A stretch of DNA of 11,069 nt, from positions 1-11,069 of the forward strand of contig JBBSGA010000204.1 of assembly GCA_038254585.1 (NCBI GenBank), in the 5' to 3' direction. Positions 1 to 7,310 of this stretch are shown here, piece after piece (position 1 is the stretch's first letter; every line of letters starts with the position of its first letter). The notes beneath the pieces were generated by a model that saw only the letters and a list, made by a program, of their open reading frames with translations, was not told the DNA's origin and searched no databases. The position numbers were made by a program, and so were the translations under genes. Source of the stretch: JBBSGA01 sp038254585 (GTDB lineage Bacteria > Chloroflexota > Chloroflexia > Chloroflexales > Kallotenuaceae).

Positions 1-603
1 AGCGCCGGACGGCCCCCCGCGGGCGTCGCAGGGGCCGGGGTAGCGCTGTTGTTTGTGGTGGGGTGGGGGGGCGCCTTTCGTGCGCTCCCGCCGGGGGGCG
101 GCGAGCGCCCCCAGGCCCCCGTCGACAACATACGCATCTTCGACGCGGCTAAGGTAACCGTTACCGACGAGAACTTTGCAGTCGTCGAGCGTATGGCGCA
201 CTGGCAGGCTGCGTGGGGTATGTGGCAGGCCCATCCCTTCCTGGGGATCGGCCCCGGCAACTTCGACAGCGCCTATCCCCACTTTTTTGTCGGCCGCTGG
301 TCGATCTCGCAAGGCCATGCTCACAACTATTACCTGCATATTCTGGCCGAGGCGGGGCCGCTTGGCCTCGCGTTCTACTTGCTCCTGATCGGGGCGATCT
401 TCGCGCAGGCCCTGCGCCTGCGGTGGCTGAGTCGCGGCACCGTCTGGGAGGCCCTTGCGCTCGGCGGCTGTGGTATCATGCTCGCCGTCGCGGGCCATAA
501 TGGGTTCGAGGACTTGCATGTGCTCAATCTGGGTATCCAGCTGAGCGGGATCTGGGGGCTGATGGTAGTGGCGGAACGGTTCGTCGGAGACGACACGGCA
601 TGA
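1..603 (+). CDS. O-antigen ligase/polymerase family membrane protein (Wzy_C type), 5'-truncated by window edge
   Basis: The reading frame is open from base 1 to the TGA at 601-603, so this is the last 200 codons of a longer gene; the TTG at 49 is unlikely to be the true start. Proteins of this family are polytopic inner-membrane enzymes that polymerise lipid-linked glycans or transfer them to an acceptor on the outer face of the membrane. The C-terminal Wzy_C signature is visible: HPFLGIGPGNF from about codon 78, then GHAHNYYLHILAEAGPLG from codon 105. It includes the His-Asn pair (codons 108-109) in the large external loop before a membrane helix. At least three hydrophobic segments follow. 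The stop overlaps the next gene's start (ATGA), so it is translationally coupled to the epimerase. Family is confident; whether it acts as polymerase, ligase or glycosylation ligase cannot be told from this part. Confidence 0.88.
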   Translation, partial: SAGRPPAGVAGAGVALLFVVGWGGAFRALPPGGGERPQAPVDNIRIFDAAKVTVTDENFAVVERMAHWQAAWGMWQAHPFLGIGPGNFDSAYPHFFVGRWSISQGHAHNYYLHILAEAGPLGLAFYLLLIGAIFAQALRLRWLSRGTVWEALALGGCGIMLAVAGHNGFEDLHVLNLGIQLSGIWGLMVVAERFVGDDTA

Positions 604-1571
604 CGGCCTACCTGGTAACAGGTGGGGCCGGCTTCATCGGCTCCAACCTCTGTGATGCGCTCGTCGCACGCGGCGAGACCGTGATCTGCGTCGACAACTT
701 CAACGATTACTACCCTCCCGACCGCAAGCGCCGCAACATTCAGCCATTGCTTGATCGCGGCAACTTCAAGCTCTACGAGGCCGATATTCGCGACGCGGCG
801 ACGATCGAAAGCATTTTCGCGGCCGAGCACCCGACCCATATCGCGCATTTCGCCGCCATGGCTAATCCGCGCTTCTCGATCCAGCATCCACGCCCCTACG
901 CCGAGGTCAACGTCGGCGGGACGCTCAATATCCTGGAGTCAGGCGTACATCATGGCGCCGAGGTCTTTGTCATAACGTCGACCTCGTCGGTCTACGGTAT
1001 CCCCGAGGCGGTACCGTTTCGTGAGGATGACCCGGTGAACCGGCCGCTGTCGCAATACGGCGCAACGAAAAAGGCGAGCGAGGTGCTCGCGTACACCTAT
1101 CACCATCTCTATGGTGTGCCGACGACCGTGGTGCGGCCCTTTACCGTCTTCGGCCCTCGTGGCCGGCCGGATATGACGCCCCACCTCTTCGTCGCCGCCA
1201 TGGAGCGCGATGCGCCGATCACACTCTACGAAGGCGGCCGGCAGATCTTTCGCGATTTCACCTACGTCGGGGACTTCGTGGCGGGAGTCCTGGGGGCACT
1301 GGAGAAGGCGCTGCCCTTCGAGATCGTGAATCTCGGCAACTCGCGGCCCGTCGAGGTCTGCCACTTTGTCGATCTGCTGCAGCAGGTGACCGGATTGACG
1401 GCGCGGGTCGAGGAGCGGCCGCTGCCGAGGGGCGAGCCGCGGATGACCTATGCGGACGTCGGCAAGGCACGCCGGCTGCTGGGCTACGATCCGCGCACGA
1501 CCACCGAGACCGGCCTGCAGAATTTTTGGGACTGGTATCGGCGCGACGTTCGCGCGATAAGGAGCTCATGA
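600..1571 (+). CDS. NAD-dependent nucleotide-sugar epimerase/dehydratase (extended SDR, GalE/UDP-glucuronate 4-epimerase-like)
   Basis: This 323-residue cytoplasmic enzyme probably interconverts a nucleotide-sugar donor for the surrounding glycan genes. The N-terminal Rossmann motif TGGAGFIG lies at residues 7-14, and Asp32 (VDNFNDYY) is placed to bind the NAD ribose. The catalytic set is present: the TSS segment at 128-130 and Y153-x3-K157. The substrate-side motif FGPRGRPDM at about 184-192 is typical of the UDP-glucuronate 4-epimerase/UDP-glucose 4-epimerase branch. Length fits the family. The ATG overlaps the upstream TGA, with a GGAGA Shine-Dalgarno at 586-590, nine bases before it. The stop overlaps the next gene's ATG. 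Substrate is uncertain: UDP-GlcA, UDP-Glc and UDP-GlcNAc epimerases, and dehydratases such as dTDP-glucose 4,6-dehydratase, share these motifs. Confidence 0.92.
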   Translation: MTAYLVTGGAGFIGSNLCDALVARGETVICVDNFNDYYPPDRKRRNIQPLLDRGNFKLYEADIRDAATIESIFAAEHPTHIAHFAAMANPRFSIQHPRPYAEVNVGGTLNILESGVHHGAEVFVITSTSSVYGIPEAVPFREDDPVNRPLSQYGATKKASEVLAYTYHHLYGVPTTVVRPFTVFGPRGRPDMTPHLFVAAMERDAPITLYEGGRQIFRDFTYVGDFVAGVLGALEKALPFEIVNLGNSRPVEVCHFVDLLQQVTGLTARVEERPLPRGEPRMTYADVGKARRLLGYDPRTTTETGLQNFWDWYRRDVRAIRSS

Positions 1572-2644
1572 CCACGTCTTCATACGAGGAGGATCTCGCC
1601 GCGGGAGCGCAGGGAGCGGCGCTGGGAGACGAGGAGGAGCAGAAGGTCGAGGCGGGCGGGTTCGCCCTCAAGTCCTGGCTGCTGCGCCCTCGAACGCTGA
1701 TCTCGTTTGGGCTCGCGCTGGCCATCATCCTCTTCATCTTCCGCGGCATCGACATCAACCCGGCCGAGACGCTGCGCCAGATGCGGCAGGTCAAGCCCGG
1801 CCTCTATCTGCTGGCCTTTGTGATCTTCTACGGTACCTTCCCACTGCGCGCGTTACGCTGGCGCCTGCTGCTGCGCAACGCCGGCTTTCAGCTCCCGCGG
1901 GGCCGCGACTCCTGGGCCTCGCTGCCGGCGCTCACGGAGTACCTCGGGCTCTCGTGGTTCGTAAACTGTGTCGTGCCGGCCAAGCTGGGCGACGCCTACC
2001 GCGGCTATTTGCTCAAGCACAACGGCAACGTCTCGTTCTCGCGCACCTTCGGCACGATCTTCGCCGAGCGGCTGCTGGATATGATCGTCCTTTTCGGGCT
2101 CCTGGTGCTATCGGGCTGGCAGGTCTTCGGCGCGCATATGCCGCCCGCGACGCGCTACATTTTTGTCCTGGGCCTGCTGCTCGTCGTGGCGATCGTCGTT
2201 GGCCTGGCCGCGATGCGCTATCTCAGCCCCTTTATTCGCCGCCTGGTCCCCGCGCGGCTCGCGCCGCTGTACGGCCATTTCGAGGAGGGGACGCTCGGAT
2301 CGCTGCGGCCGGCGGCACTACCGGGACTACTGCTCCTGACCGCGTCGATCTGGACGGCCGAATCGCTCCGTCTCTTTCTGGTGATCGAGGCGATGGGCGG
2401 CTTCCACCTGGCTTTACCGGCGATCATGTTCGTGGCGCTGACCTCGTCGCTTCTGACGACGATCCCCGCCACTCCCGGCGGCCTGGGGCTGGTCGAGGGC
2501 GGGATCATCGGGATCTTGATCTCCCCGCTCTTCGGCGTCGCCAAGGTCGCCGCGACGGCCGCGGCGTTCCTCGACCGCCTGATCAATTTCTGGAGTATCG
2601 TCGTCTTCGGGCTGATCCTCTTCCTGGTCAGCAAGCGCAAGTAG
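1568..2644 (+). CDS. Lysylphosphatidylglycerol synthase-type transmembrane protein (UPF0104/YbhN family)
   Basis: A 358-residue polytopic membrane protein of the family related to the flippase half of MprF. Family signatures are clear: PAKLGDAYRGYLL at 137-148, ERLLD at 167-171 and ATPGGLGLVEGG at 301-312 near the C terminus. There are roughly seven to eight hydrophobic segments. It has no aminoacyl-transferase domain, so it is not a full LPG synthase. Members in glycan clusters are suspected to move lipid-linked sugars or lipids, which remains an inference. I chose the ATG at 1568 because it overlaps the previous stop (ATGA) and follows AAGGAG at 1559-1564; the frame can be extended to a TTG at 1526, but that lies deep in the epimerase gene. 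An unusual acidic, Gly/Ala-rich stretch of about 35 residues precedes the first membrane helix. Confidence 0.87.
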   Translation: MTTSSYEEDLAAGAQGAALGDEEEQKVEAGGFALKSWLLRPRTLISFGLALAIILFIFRGIDINPAETLRQMRQVKPGLYLLAFVIFYGTFPLRALRWRLLLRNAGFQLPRGRDSWASLPALTEYLGLSWFVNCVVPAKLGDAYRGYLLKHNGNVSFSRTFGTIFAERLLDMIVLFGLLVLSGWQVFGAHMPPATRYIFVLGLLLVVAIVVGLAAMRYLSPFIRRLVPARLAPLYGHFEEGTLGSLRPAALPGLLLLTASIWTAESLRLFLVIEAMGGFHLALPAIMFVALTSSLLTTIPATPGGLGLVEGGIIGILISPLFGVAKVAATAAAFLDRLINFWSIVVFGLILFLVSKRK

Positions 2645-2687
2645 TGCCGCGCTCGCCGAGCCCGTGCCTGGAGGCCGCAGCTCAGGC

Positions 2688-3863
2688 ATGCGGATAGCGA
2701 TCGACTACAACACGGCGCTGCGGCAGGTGGCGGGGATCGGCCGCTATACCCGTGAGCTTGTACGCGCGCTTGCCGAGCTACGCAGCGGCGACGACATCGT
2801 CCTCTTCTACGCCGCCCACGACCTGCGACAGCGCGTCGCCGCCCTCGACGGGCTGCTCGATCTGCAGTCGATCAATCCTCGTGTCAGCGCCGTGCCGATC
2901 CCCCTTTCGGAGCGATGGCTCACGATCATGTGGCAGCGCGCCCGGCTGCCGATCCCCGTCGAGCGCTGGACGGGCCGGATCGATCTGCTGCATGCTCCGG
3001 ATTTCGTGCTGCCTCCCGCGTGGACGCGCCGGACGCTCGTCACGGTCCATGATCTCAGCTTCCGGCTGCATCCCGAGGCGGCGCACGAGCGCCTGCGGCG
3101 CTACCTCGAGGGCGCCGTCCCGCGCTCACTGCGCCGGGCGCAGTGCGTGCTGGCAGACTCGTCGAGCACGGCGCAGGATCTCGAGCGTCTGATGGGTCTT
3201 CCCTCACACAAGATCCGCGTGCTCTATCCGGGCATCGGCTCCCAGTTCCGCCGCGTCGAAGACCCGCTGGTGCTGCGCCGCGTGCAAGATCGGTACAGCC
3301 TGCCCGAGCGCTTCTTGCTCCACGTGGGAACCATCGAGCCGCGCAAGAACCTTGTCCACTTGATCGCGGCCTTCGAGGAGGTGCAGAGCGGCCGGCATGG
3401 CGCCGGCCTCGGGCTCGTCCTTGCCGGGAAGCCCGGCTGGCTGGCAGACCCGATTCTGCAGCGGGCACGGACAACCGGAGGCGTGGTGCTTACCGGAGCC
3501 GTGGCGGACGACGATCTGCCGGCGCTCTACACGCTTGCCGGCGTCCTGGTCTACCCGTCGCTCTACGAGGGCTTCGGCTTCCCACCACTGGAAGCCCTGG
3601 CATGCGGCACGCCGATCGTCACATCCAATACGTCCAGCCTGCCGGAGATCGTCGGCGACGCCGGCATGATGGTCGATCCGCGGGATCCCGCGGCGCTGGC
3701 TGCTGCCCTGCGCCGCGCGCTGGACGACCCCTCTGTCGCCGCCGCGGCGCGAGCGACGGCACCGGGGCGCGCCGCGCAGTTCACCTGGCCCGCGGCAGCG
3801 CGGCAGCTGCTCGAGGTGTATAGTTCCCTGATGGAAACGCCTACCGCATCGCTGGGAGCTTAG
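2688..3863 (+). CDS. Family 4 glycosyltransferase (GT-B fold, group 1)
   Basis: This 391-residue retaining glycosyltransferase likely transfers a sugar from a nucleotide donor to a lipid-linked glycan at the cytoplasmic membrane face. The N-terminal acceptor domain begins MRIAIDYN and has the Gly-rich GIGRYTREL at 17-25. The C-terminal donor domain starts with LHVGTIEPRKN at 211-221, where Arg219 and Lys220 fit the phosphate-binding pair. It also carries the GT4 E-x7-E motif EGFGFPPLE (Glu294 and Glu302), followed by ACGTPIVTSNTSSLPEIVGD. The ATG at 2688 gives the standard family N terminus; a GTG at 2664 would add eight residues that look unrelated. A GGAGG at 2670-2674 lies 13 bases before the ATG, which is longer than ideal. 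It sits 43 bases after the UPF0104 gene and one base before the PAP2 gene. Donor and acceptor cannot be assigned; mannosyltransferases have similar motifs. Confidence 0.93.
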   Translation: MRIAIDYNTALRQVAGIGRYTRELVRALAELRSGDDIVLFYAAHDLRQRVAALDGLLDLQSINPRVSAVPIPLSERWLTIMWQRARLPIPVERWTGRIDLLHAPDFVLPPAWTRRTLVTVHDLSFRLHPEAAHERLRRYLEGAVPRSLRRAQCVLADSSSTAQDLERLMGLPSHKIRVLYPGIGSQFRRVEDPLVLRRVQDRYSLPERFLLHVGTIEPRKNLVHLIAAFEEVQSGRHGAGLGLVLAGKPGWLADPILQRARTTGGVVLTGAVADDDLPALYTLAGVLVYPSLYEGFGFPPLEALACGTPIVTSNTSSLPEIVGDAGMMVDPRDPAALAAALRRALDDPSVAAAARATAPGRAAQFTWPAAARQLLEVYSSLMETPTASLGA

Positions 3864-3864
3864 G

Positions 3865-4491
3865 ATGCCTGCAGTCGATCAATATGGTCAGCCGGTTGTG
3901 AGCGGTCGTGCCTACCGTGCCGGCCGCCTGATCTCGCAGGTGTTCCATCCGATCGTCAATGGCATCGCCTCGTTTATCCTGGTCGGGCTGCGCGGTCCGG
4001 GCATCCAGAGCCCGAGGTCCGGGCTTGCCTGGGCGGCTGCCTGCATGCTGACGCTGATCGGCCCGCCTGCCTTCTTCTTCTATATGCGCCTCAACCACGG
4101 CGCCTACTCCGACGACGACGTCTCTCGCCGCTCGGAGCGCAACGGCCTCTATCTGGTGGCGATCGCGTCCACCCTGGCCGGGAGCCTCCTGCTCTACCTG
4201 GTGGGTGTGCCCTCCGTCTTCTTGCGCTTGATGGTCGCCGCCCTGAGTGTGACCGGCATCTCGATGCTGATCAATTTCCGCTGGAAGATTAGCGTGCACT
4301 CGGCGTCGATCGCGACGCTCTCGACCCTCGCGACGCTGCTCTTCCAGGGGCTCGGCGCTGGCCTCTGGCTCTGCGCGATCATCGTCGGGTGGGCACGCGT
4401 GCGAACGGGCAACCACACGCCGCTCCAGGTGATTGCCGGGTGGGGGGTCGCGATAGCCGGGGTGGTGCTGGCCTTCCGCCTGGGACGATGA
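3865..4491 (+). CDS. PAP2-like membrane phosphatase with degenerate motif set
   Basis: A 208-residue protein with about five to six membrane helices. The phosphatase motifs of the PAP2 superfamily are recognisable but altered. The first motif is reduced to the Arg-rich SRRSERN at 87-93. The usual PSGH is replaced by KISVHSA (Lys141, His145). The third motif appears as RVRTGNHTPLQVIAGWG, with Arg178/Arg180 and the putative nucleophile His184. Both catalytic histidines are therefore kept. Known relatives remove phosphate from polyprenyl diphosphate or phosphatidate. As the last gene of the glycan block it could recycle undecaprenyl diphosphate, but this is inference. A GGGAG at 3854-3858 sits six bases before the ATG, inside the end of the glycosyltransferase gene. 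The gene converges with recD2 downstream. Confidence 0.75.
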   Translation: MPAVDQYGQPVVSGRAYRAGRLISQVFHPIVNGIASFILVGLRGPGIQSPRSGLAWAAACMLTLIGPPAFFFYMRLNHGAYSDDDVSRRSERNGLYLVAIASTLAGSLLLYLVGVPSVFLRLMVAALSVTGISMLINFRWKISVHSASIATLSTLATLLFQGLGAGLWLCAIIVGWARVRTGNHTPLQVIAGWGVAIAGVVLAFRLGR

Positions 4492-4497
4492 GCCGTA

Positions 4498-4513
4498 GCC
4501 GGTGCACTCCGGC
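4498..4513. terminator. Short GC-rich hairpin between convergent genes, possible weak terminator
   Basis: In the 30-base gap between the PAP2-like gene (+) and recD2 (-), GCCGG at 4498-4502 pairs with CCGGC at 4509-4513 across a six-base loop. The placement between converging stops suits a two-way terminator. The stem is only five pairs, however, and no T tract follows on either strand, so it is not a standard intrinsic terminator. Confidence 0.2.
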
Positions 4514-4521
4514 GGCCGCGA

Positions 4522-6780
4522 CTAGAAGTCGTCGTCCTCGACGTCCTGCTCTTCAAAGTCTGCGACGTGCTCGCGCTCGTCGGCCCCCTGTCCGGCGAGG
4601 CGCCGCTTAAGTCCGGTGTAGCGCGCGGCGACCTCATTGTTGCGCACGGCGGTGGCTATCGCTCGCCGGTCGCCGGCGAGCACGACGGCCTGCCTGGCCC
4701 GCGTGACCGCGGTGTAGAGCAGGTTGCGCTGCAAGAGCATCGCGTGCTGCTGCAACAGCGGTACGACGACGACCGGATACTCCGCGCCCTGCGCTTTGTG
4801 GATCGACGTCGCGTACGCCAGCTGGAGCTCGTCGAGATAGGCCCAATCATAGGTGACCTCGCGACGACCGGCGACCTCATCGTAGGCCACTGTGAGCGTC
4901 TGCGCTTCGCGGTCGATTTGGACGATCTCGCCGACGTCGCCGTTATAGACGTCGAGGTCGTAGTTGTTCCGAACCTGCATCACGCGATCGCCGGCGCGGT
5001 AGATCGTGTCACCCCACGCGCGCTCGGCGCGCCCCGGCTCGGCCGGATTGATCGCCGCCTGCAGCAGCTTATTCAACGCCTGCACCCCGGCCGGGCCGCG
5101 GTGGGTCGGCGAGAGGACCTGGATCGCCTGCCGGCCGACGCCGAAGTGGCGCGGGACACGCTCGGTGACAAGCTCGACGACGATCGTCGCGCAGTTCTCG
5201 GGGTCCGGGCGCGGAAAGAAGAAGAAATCGTCGAGCCCCTCGGTCTGCGGCATCTCGCCGGCGTTGATGCGGTGTGCATTGCTGATGATGCCCGAGCCCT
5301 CGCGCTGCCGAAAGATCAGGTCGAGGTGGACGGTATGAACCGCGGCGCTCTCGATCAGATCGAGGAGCACATTCCCTGGCCCTACCGACGGCAGCTGATC
5401 GGCATCGCCGACGAAGAGCATATGCGCGCCCCGCGGCACGGCCTTGAGCAGATTGTTGCACAAGAAGACGTCGAGCATACTTGCCTCGTCGACGACGACG
5501 ACGTCGGCGTCGAGCGGGTTGTCCTCGTTGCGCTTGAAATGGGATCCTCCAACAGGAGAGTATTCGAGCAGACGGTGGATTGTCTTGGCCTCGGCTCCGG
5601 TCGCCTCACTTAGGCGCTTGGCTGCTCGCCCGGTCGGTGAGGCGAGCACATAGCGGCGGCGGTGGGTCTCCAGCAGATCGATCAGCGTGCGCAGCGTGGT
5701 CGTCTTGCCGGTGCCAGGACCTCCCGTGAGCACACAGAGCTTGGTCGTCAGGGCAGTCTGGACGGCATCGCGCTGCTTTTCGGTGAGATGCTGCCCACGC
5801 GTATGCTCAACCCCGGCCCATACCCGCTCCCATTTGAGGCGCCTGAAGAGCGGCGCGACAGTTGACCGGGCGCGCTGGATGGCACGGATCGCACTTGCGA
5901 CACCTACCTCCGCGTAGTAAAACTCGGGCAGGTAAACGCACGGACCATCCTCGGTTTCGTCTACCTTCAGATCATCTTCGGCGGCAGCTTCCCCGGCGGC
6001 CAGGGCAATCTTGCGCATCGTCGCGTCGACTGCCAGGGTGTCGACTTCCAGCAGCCTGGCGGTGCGCTCGACGAGCAGAGGCAGCGGCAGGTAGCAATTC
6101 CCGTCGCCCGCCGCTTCTCGCAAGACATGGCGCAGTCCGGCCCGGATGCGAAACTCGTCGTCGTGGCGCACTCCTTGTGTTCGTGCAACCTGATCGGCCG
6201 TTAGGAAACCTACCCCCGCGATCTCATCCGCCAGGCGGTAGGGGGACTGCTCGACGACGCGCACGGATGCCTCGCCGTATGCTCGGTAGATACGCACGGC
6301 AAGCGCCGGCGTAATGCCATGGCGCTGGAGCAGGGCCATGAGATCCTTGATTCCCTGCTGCTCGTTCCATGCGCGGATGATGGCGTCGGCCTTTTTGCGT
6401 CCGATGCCGGGAACGTCGTAGAGCAGATTCGCGCGGCTTTCGATGATCTGGAGCGTGTCGGCTCCGAAGGCGTCGACGATCCGCTGGGCAATGACCGGGC
6501 CGATACCTTTAATCAGCCCGGACCCAAGATATTTGCGAATGCCCTCCGCGTCGGCGGGTAAGATCGCCTGCCACGAAGTCGCCGTGAACTGGCGCCCATG
6601 GCTCGGATGGCTCGTCCACTCGCCTTCGAGCCGCAGTGCCTCCCCGACCTGCACGCCGAGAAGCTTCCCTACGATCGTCACGAGATGGCGCTTACCGCTG
6701 GGCTGAAGGCGCGCAACTGTGTAGCCGGTCTCGGGGTTATGGAAGGTGATGCGCTCGAGCGAGCCTTCAAGCGTCGTCAT
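4522..6780 (-). CDS. recD2: RecD2-type ATP-dependent 5'-3' DNA helicase
   Basis: A 752-residue SF1B helicase of the RecD2 (YrrC) family, which works without RecBC in DNA repair and replication-fork processing. The N-terminal region begins METLEG-like (MTTLEGSLERITFHNPETGY) and contains helix-hairpin-helix elements at about 121-135 (DVPGIGRKKADAI) and 187-200 (IAGVGFLTADQVA). The motor follows: Q motif near Gln336, Walker A GGPGTGKT at 353-360, motif Ia PTGRAAKRL at 382-390, Walker B VVVDEAS at 428-434, motif III GDADQLPSVGPG at 458-469, an SH3-like segment around 595-645, motif V YATSIHKAQGAEYP at 656-669 and motif VI LLYTAVTRA at 688-695. The ATG at 6780 matches the family N terminus; extension to 6975 would only read through the carbonic anhydrase gene. 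It starts 14 bases inside that gene, suggesting translational coupling. It ends in an acidic DVEDDDF tip. Confidence 0.96.
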   Translation of the reverse strand: MTTLEGSLERITFHNPETGYTVARLQPSGKRHLVTIVGKLLGVQVGEALRLEGEWTSHPSHGRQFTATSWQAILPADAEGIRKYLGSGLIKGIGPVIAQRIVDAFGADTLQIIESRANLLYDVPGIGRKKADAIIRAWNEQQGIKDLMALLQRHGITPALAVRIYRAYGEASVRVVEQSPYRLADEIAGVGFLTADQVARTQGVRHDDEFRIRAGLRHVLREAAGDGNCYLPLPLLVERTARLLEVDTLAVDATMRKIALAAGEAAAEDDLKVDETEDGPCVYLPEFYYAEVGVASAIRAIQRARSTVAPLFRRLKWERVWAGVEHTRGQHLTEKQRDAVQTALTTKLCVLTGGPGTGKTTTLRTLIDLLETHRRRYVLASPTGRAAKRLSEATGAEAKTIHRLLEYSPVGGSHFKRNEDNPLDADVVVVDEASMLDVFLCNNLLKAVPRGAHMLFVGDADQLPSVGPGNVLLDLIESAAVHTVHLDLIFRQREGSGIISNAHRINAGEMPQTEGLDDFFFFPRPDPENCATIVVELVTERVPRHFGVGRQAIQVLSPTHRGPAGVQALNKLLQAAINPAEPGRAERAWGDTIYRAGDRVMQVRNNYDLDVYNGDVGEIVQIDREAQTLTVAYDEVAGRREVTYDWAYLDELQLAYATSIHKAQGAEYPVVVVPLLQQHAMLLQRNLLYTAVTRARQAVVLAGDRRAIATAVRNNEVAARYTGLKRRLAGQGADEREHVADFEEQDVEDDDF

Positions 6781-7297
6781 CGGATCGATCGTCGCCCCGA
6801 GCCTTGTAGAGGCGCTTGAGCGCAACGTAATGCTCGGCCGGGGTGCGCAGCCGCGCGGCCTGCTCGGGACGTAGCGGTCGTACCTTGCCGGGGACGCCGA
6901 CCACGATCGATCCCGGCGGAATCTGGCGGCCTTCGGGGACCAGAGCACCGGCCGCGACAATGCTGCCGCTCCCAATGTAGGCGCCGTTCAACACGGTCGC
7001 ACCCATGCCGATCAGGACCTGATTTTCGAGCCGCGCGCCGTGGACGATCGCGCCGTGCCCAAGCGTACAGTCGTCACCCAGGACAACCAGATAGTCCGGC
7101 TCGGCGTGGAGGATGCACCCATCCTGGACGTTGCAGCGGGCGCCGATCGTGATCGAGCCTTCGTCGCCGCGCAGGACGGCCATCGGCCAGACGCTCGAAT
7201 CGGCCCCGATCGTGACTGTTCCTCCGACGTATGCCCGCGGGTGGACGAACGCCGACGGGTCGATCTGGAGGTTGTCGGTGATGTCAGGCCAGCCCAT
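6767..7297 (-). CDS. Gamma carbonic anhydrase-family protein (left-handed beta-helix hexapeptide repeat)
   Basis: A 176-residue protein built of hexapeptide repeats (for example TIGADSSVWPMAVLRGDEG), expected to form a trimer with metal sites between subunits. The three histidine ligands of the gamma class are visible as His64 (QDGCILHAE), His81 and His86 (GHGAIVHGA). The accompanying Arg43, Asp45, Gln58 and Asp59 are also present. The acidic loop carrying the proton-shuttle Glu of archaeal Cam is absent, as in the shorter CamH/YrdA-type proteins, many of which show little or no measured CO2 hydration. Activity is therefore uncertain, and acyltransferase or scaffold roles remain possible. The ATG at 7297 lies 13 bases after the propeller gene's stop, with AGGTGG overlapping that stop as ribosome site. 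Its 3' end overlaps recD2 by 14 bases. Confidence 0.92.
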   Translation of the reverse strand: MGWPDITDNLQIDPSAFVHPRAYVGGTVTIGADSSVWPMAVLRGDEGSITIGARCNVQDGCILHAEPDYLVVLGDDCTLGHGAIVHGARLENQVLIGMGATVLNGAYIGSGSIVAAGALVPEGRQIPPGSIVVGVPGKVRPLRPEQAARLRTPAEHYVALKRLYKARGDDRSDDDA

Positions 7298-7310
7298 CGT
7301 CGTCTTCCAC

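Noticed and set aside
1954..2697. + strand frame of 247 codons overlapping the UPF0104 gene
   Set aside because: It is an Arg/Ala/Gly-rich shadow of a GC-rich gene whose own frame shows membrane helices and family motifs.
4567..5613. Long + strand open frame of 348 codons opposite recD2
   Set aside because: It is antisense to the motor domain of a strongly supported helicase. Its protein is an Arg/Asp/Val-rich composition artefact of GC-rich codon usage, with no recognisable motif.
6781..6975. Possible 65-residue N-terminal extension of RecD2
   Set aside because: It only reads through the carbonic anhydrase gene in another frame and gives an Arg/Ser/Pro-rich peptide, while the ATG at 6780 gives the family's normal N terminus.
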